Shown in pieces: positions 5,654 through 7,471 of a stretch of 7,471 nt of DNA. Under the pieces are notes generated by a model that was not told where the DNA came from, made no database searches, and was given only the letters and a program-made list of their open reading frames with translations. The translations under genes were made by a program, and so were the position numbers. Source of the DNA: Acidobacteriota bacterium (lineage in GTDB: Bacteria; Acidobacteriota; UBA6911; RPQK01); NCBI GenBank assembly GCA_003819755.1, contig RPQK01000367.1, positions 1 to 7,471 of the forward strand, in the 5' to 3' direction. Every line of letters starts with the position of its first letter. The first letter of the stretch is position 1.

Positions 5654-7276
5654 GTGAGTCCAACTCTGCAAACACCTACAGAGCAATCGCTGGCCGCCCG
5701 CTACGAAGCTCTTATCCGCGTCTCGCAAGCGATCGGCGCGCACCATGATTGCGGGGAACTGTTCCGCAATCTGGCCGGCGAATTACGCTCCGTTGTCCAA
5801 TTCGATTACATCGCCGTCCTGCTTTACGATGAGGCGGCGCACAAGATGTGCCTGCATCTGCTGGATGCGGCAGACCATGATCGCGTCCTTCCAAAGCCCG
5901 AGCTTCCGACGGAGGAGATGTTTGCCTGGTGGGTCTACCAGCACCAGCAGCCTCTCGTCATTCCCTGCCTCGAAAAAGAGACTCGCTTCCCGCGCCTGGT
6001 GAAGTTTCTGACCGGGCATGGTTTCCGATCGACCTGCACGGTTCCTTTAACGACCCGGCATCGCCGGCTAGGCGCACTCGGGTTCGGCAGTACCCGACCC
6101 TCCGCTTTTTCCGACGAGGAAGTGCGCTTGCTCTGCCTGGTCGCCGACGTCGTGGCCCTGTCCATCGACGATGCTCGAAACTTCGAGGCCTCCCGCCGGG
6201 CTCAGGACGCGCTGCAGGTGGAGAGAGATCGCCTGAGACGTCTTTTGGATCTAAACAACCGCCTGACGGAACAACTCGCTCAGGAAAAGCTCTATCTGGA
6301 AGACGAAATCCGGAGCGAGATGAACTTCGAGGACATCATCGGTGTGAGCCCGGCTCTGAACCGGGTCCTGAAGCTCGTGGAAAACGTCGCGGCGACTGAC
6401 TCAACCGTGCTCATCTGCGGCGAAACAGGTACCGGGAAGGAGCTGATCGCCCGTGCCATTCATAACCTGAGTCCCCGCCTCGCCAACCCCTTCGTCAAGC
6501 TCAATTGTGCTGCCATACCAACCGGCTTGCTCGAAAGCGAGCTTTTCGGTCACGAAAAAGGGGCGTTCACAGGAGCGATCGCTCAACGCATCGGCCGGTT
6601 CGAACTGGCTCACGGCGGCACGGTGTTCTTAGATGAAATCGGCGAGATCCCACTCGAGCTGCAGCCGAAGCTTCTGAGAGTCTTGCAGGAGCGCGAGTTC
6701 GAGCGGCTGGGAAGCGGGCGCACGCTTCGCACCGACGCCCGGCTGATCGCCGCCAGTAACCGCGATCTGGCGGCGATGGTCCAGGAGCAGCGATTTCGCG
6801 AGGATCTGTATTACCGTCTCAACGTCTTCCCGATTACGATGCCTCCTCTGCGAGAACGGCGCTCCGACATTCCGCTGCTCGTTCGCCATTTCGCCGACCA
6901 TTTCGCCCGCCGGATGAACAAGTCGGTTCAGACCATCCATTCCGAAACTATGAAGATTTTGACGGGCTATGATTGGCCGGGAAACGTCAGTGAGCTCCAG
7001 AATGTCATCGAGCGAGCCGTCATTCTGTCGACTGGCCCAATCCTCAAGGTGCCCCTGGCCGACCTCCCGGCACGCTCTCAGGCATCCGTAAACGGGTCCA
7101 ACGACAGCTTGACGCTTGATGACGCCCAGCGAAAACACATCCTCACCGCGCTCCAAGAGACGAACTGGGTTCTGGGAGGGCCTAACGGGGCTGCTGCTCG
7201 TCTCGCGATGAAGCGTTCTACCCTGCAATTCCGAATGCGCAAGCTCGGCATTTCGCGGCCAGGCAAAGGTAGATAA
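5654..7276 (+). CDS. Sigma54-dependent transcriptional activator with GAF, AAA+ and Fis-type HTH domains
   Basis: This is a bacterial enhancer-binding protein that would remodel sigma54-RNA polymerase by ATP hydrolysis. From GTG 5654 it has 540 residues. A GAF sensor spans about 13-178, followed by a charged, probably coiled-coil linker (180-220). The AAA+ domain has Walker A 'GETGTGKE' (256-263), the sigma54-contacting 'GAFTGA' (303-308), Walker B 'GTVFLDEIGE' (322-331) and arginine-finger region 'FREDLYYRLN' (381-390). A Fis-type helix-turn-helix covers 484-533. Layout matches FhlA-like regulators. The motif usually written WPGNVREL reads WPGNVSEL, with Ser446 replacing the sensor-II arginine. 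The frame is open to ATG 5549, but those 35 extra codons translate a palindromic repeat and a Ser/Arg-rich stretch; I therefore prefer GTG 5654, although it lacks a clear Shine-Dalgarno. The GAF ligand is unknown, and the target genes are not evident. It follows the UroD-like gene in the same direction. Confidence 0.9.
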   Translation: MSPTLQTPTEQSLAARYEALIRVSQAIGAHHDCGELFRNLAGELRSVVQFDYIAVLLYDEAAHKMCLHLLDAADHDRVLPKPELPTEEMFAWWVYQHQQPLVIPCLEKETRFPRLVKFLTGHGFRSTCTVPLTTRHRRLGALGFGSTRPSAFSDEEVRLLCLVADVVALSIDDARNFEASRRAQDALQVERDRLRRLLDLNNRLTEQLAQEKLYLEDEIRSEMNFEDIIGVSPALNRVLKLVENVAATDSTVLICGETGTGKELIARAIHNLSPRLANPFVKLNCAAIPTGLLESELFGHEKGAFTGAIAQRIGRFELAHGGTVFLDEIGEIPLELQPKLLRVLQEREFERLGSGRTLRTDARLIAASNRDLAAMVQEQRFREDLYYRLNVFPITMPPLRERRSDIPLLVRHFADHFARRMNKSVQTIHSETMKILTGYDWPGNVSELQNVIERAVILSTGPILKVPLADLPARSQASVNGSNDSLTLDDAQRKHILTALQETNWVLGGPNGAAARLAMKRSTLQFRMRKLGISRPGKGR

Positions 7277-7288
7277 ACCGCGAGCGCA

Positions 7289-7307
7289 GCGCGCCTTCGG
7301 AGTGCGC
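7289..7307 (+). terminator. Small UUCG-loop hairpin after the activator gene
   Basis: GCGCGCC (7289-7295) pairs with the bases at 7300-7307 around a TTCG tetraloop closed by C-G, with A7301 bulged and one G-U pair. It begins 12 bases after the stop codon. No T run follows, so intrinsic termination is uncertain; it may simply shape the 3' end of the mRNA. Confidence 0.3.
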
Positions 7308-7339
7308 AAGCCGGGCTTTGCGGACTGGACCACTAAGAG

Positions 7340-7357
7340 GCAGAGCCCTGGCTCTGC
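7340..7357. repeat. Perfect 8-bp inverted repeat
   Basis: GCAGAGCC and GGCTCTGC flank a 2-base centre (CT), so as RNA it would form a 7-bp stem with a CCTG loop. It lies between the activator gene and the minus-strand coding tail. No T run follows on either strand. It may be part of a terminator region or an element end. Confidence 0.35.
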
Positions 7358-7367
7358 TCCTGTTGCG

Positions 7368-7394
7368 AAAATAAAGCCCCGTGCGCCTCGGCAC
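7368..7394 (-). terminator. Possible weak intrinsic terminator of the right-edge minus-strand gene
   Basis: Read on the minus strand, GTGC...GCAC (7394-7391 with 7384-7381) forms a 4-bp stem, followed after a short G-rich stretch by TTTATTTT (7375-7368). It begins 10 bases after the proposed stop at 7404. The stem is short, so the call is tentative. Confidence 0.25.
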
Positions 7395-7403
7395 AAGCGT
7401 GGG

Positions 7404-7471
7404 TTACGCGGCTTGTTTGTCTTGATTATCCGTGACTTGTACGGTGTATCCCAGATCCTCCAATCGTTTGA
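7404..7471 (-). CDS. C-terminal tail of an unidentified protein, cut by the window edge
   Basis: On the minus strand one frame is open from the right edge to a TAA at 7406-7404 and encodes 21 residues, 'KRLEDLGYTVQVTDNQDKQAA'. The 'RLEDLGYTV' wording followed by a short alanine-ended tail resembles the C-termini of some transposases, from memory only; many other proteins could end this way. The other two minus-strand frames are less protein-like: one contains a stop and the other gives no familiar ending. Length, start and function lie outside the window. Confidence 0.35.
   Translation of the reverse strand, partial: KRLEDLGYTVQVTDNQDKQAA

Noticed and set aside
6629..7396. Minus-strand open frame of 255 codons opposite the activator's AAA+ domain
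   Set aside because: It is antisense to conserved AAA+ and HTH motifs; its product looks like translated complement, not a protein family.

Overview
The window comes from a GC-rich bacterial chromosome. It holds five intact or near-intact protein genes, short structured intergenic spacers, and the tail of one more gene at the right edge. I see no rRNA, tRNA, CRISPR array, phage gene or complete insertion sequence. The host cannot be named from sequence alone. The GAF/AAA+/Fis regulator with its 'NWVLGGPNGAAARL' C-terminus and the short CAAGGACCT-type intergenic repeats would fit an Acidobacteriota- or Verrucomicrobiota-like soil or sediment bacterium, but that is a weak inference from recollection of such proteins.

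Left block (35-2238, + strand): a translationally coupled pair. The first gene encodes a soluble SPFH/Band-7 protein of the 'virion core protein' (YdjI-like) type with a C-terminal GYF_2 domain. The second encodes a protein with two N-terminal zinc ribbons and a single C-terminal membrane anchor. The domain pairing recalls the zinc-ribbon membrane protein plus SPFH protein module of the Bacillus subtilis pspA-ydjGHI envelope-stress operon. No PspA is visible here, so it would have to lie to the left if present.

Middle block (2331-4148, - strand): a complete typA/bipA gene for the ribosome-associated translational GTPase. It converges on the left pair across a 92-bp spacer that holds a perfect 13-bp inverted repeat.

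Right block (+ strand): typA and a uroporphyrinogen-decarboxylase-fold gene diverge from a spacer that contains a hairpin and a tandem 9-mer. The UroD-like protein belongs to the branch related to corrinoid methyltransferases and is probably not HemE. A good sigma70-type promoter lies inside the longest reading frame of this gene and argues for a start at 4443 rather than 4308. After it come a long palindromic hairpin made of 9-bp units and a sigma54-dependent activator (GAF, AAA+, Fis-type HTH). In the activator, the usual arginine of the GNVREL sensor-II motif is serine. The last 195 bp hold small hairpins and a minus-strand C-terminal coding tail that runs off the window.

Only the first two genes show direct evidence of working together. 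The UroD-like gene and the activator share orientation and could be functionally linked, but the hairpin between them suggests separate transcripts and no sigma54 promoter with an intact -12 element was found. Most of the window is ordinary. The points most worth checking are the SPFH/zinc-ribbon pair, the sensor-II substitution, the palindromic repeat at a disputed start codon, and the altered metal-site motif in the UroD-like protein.
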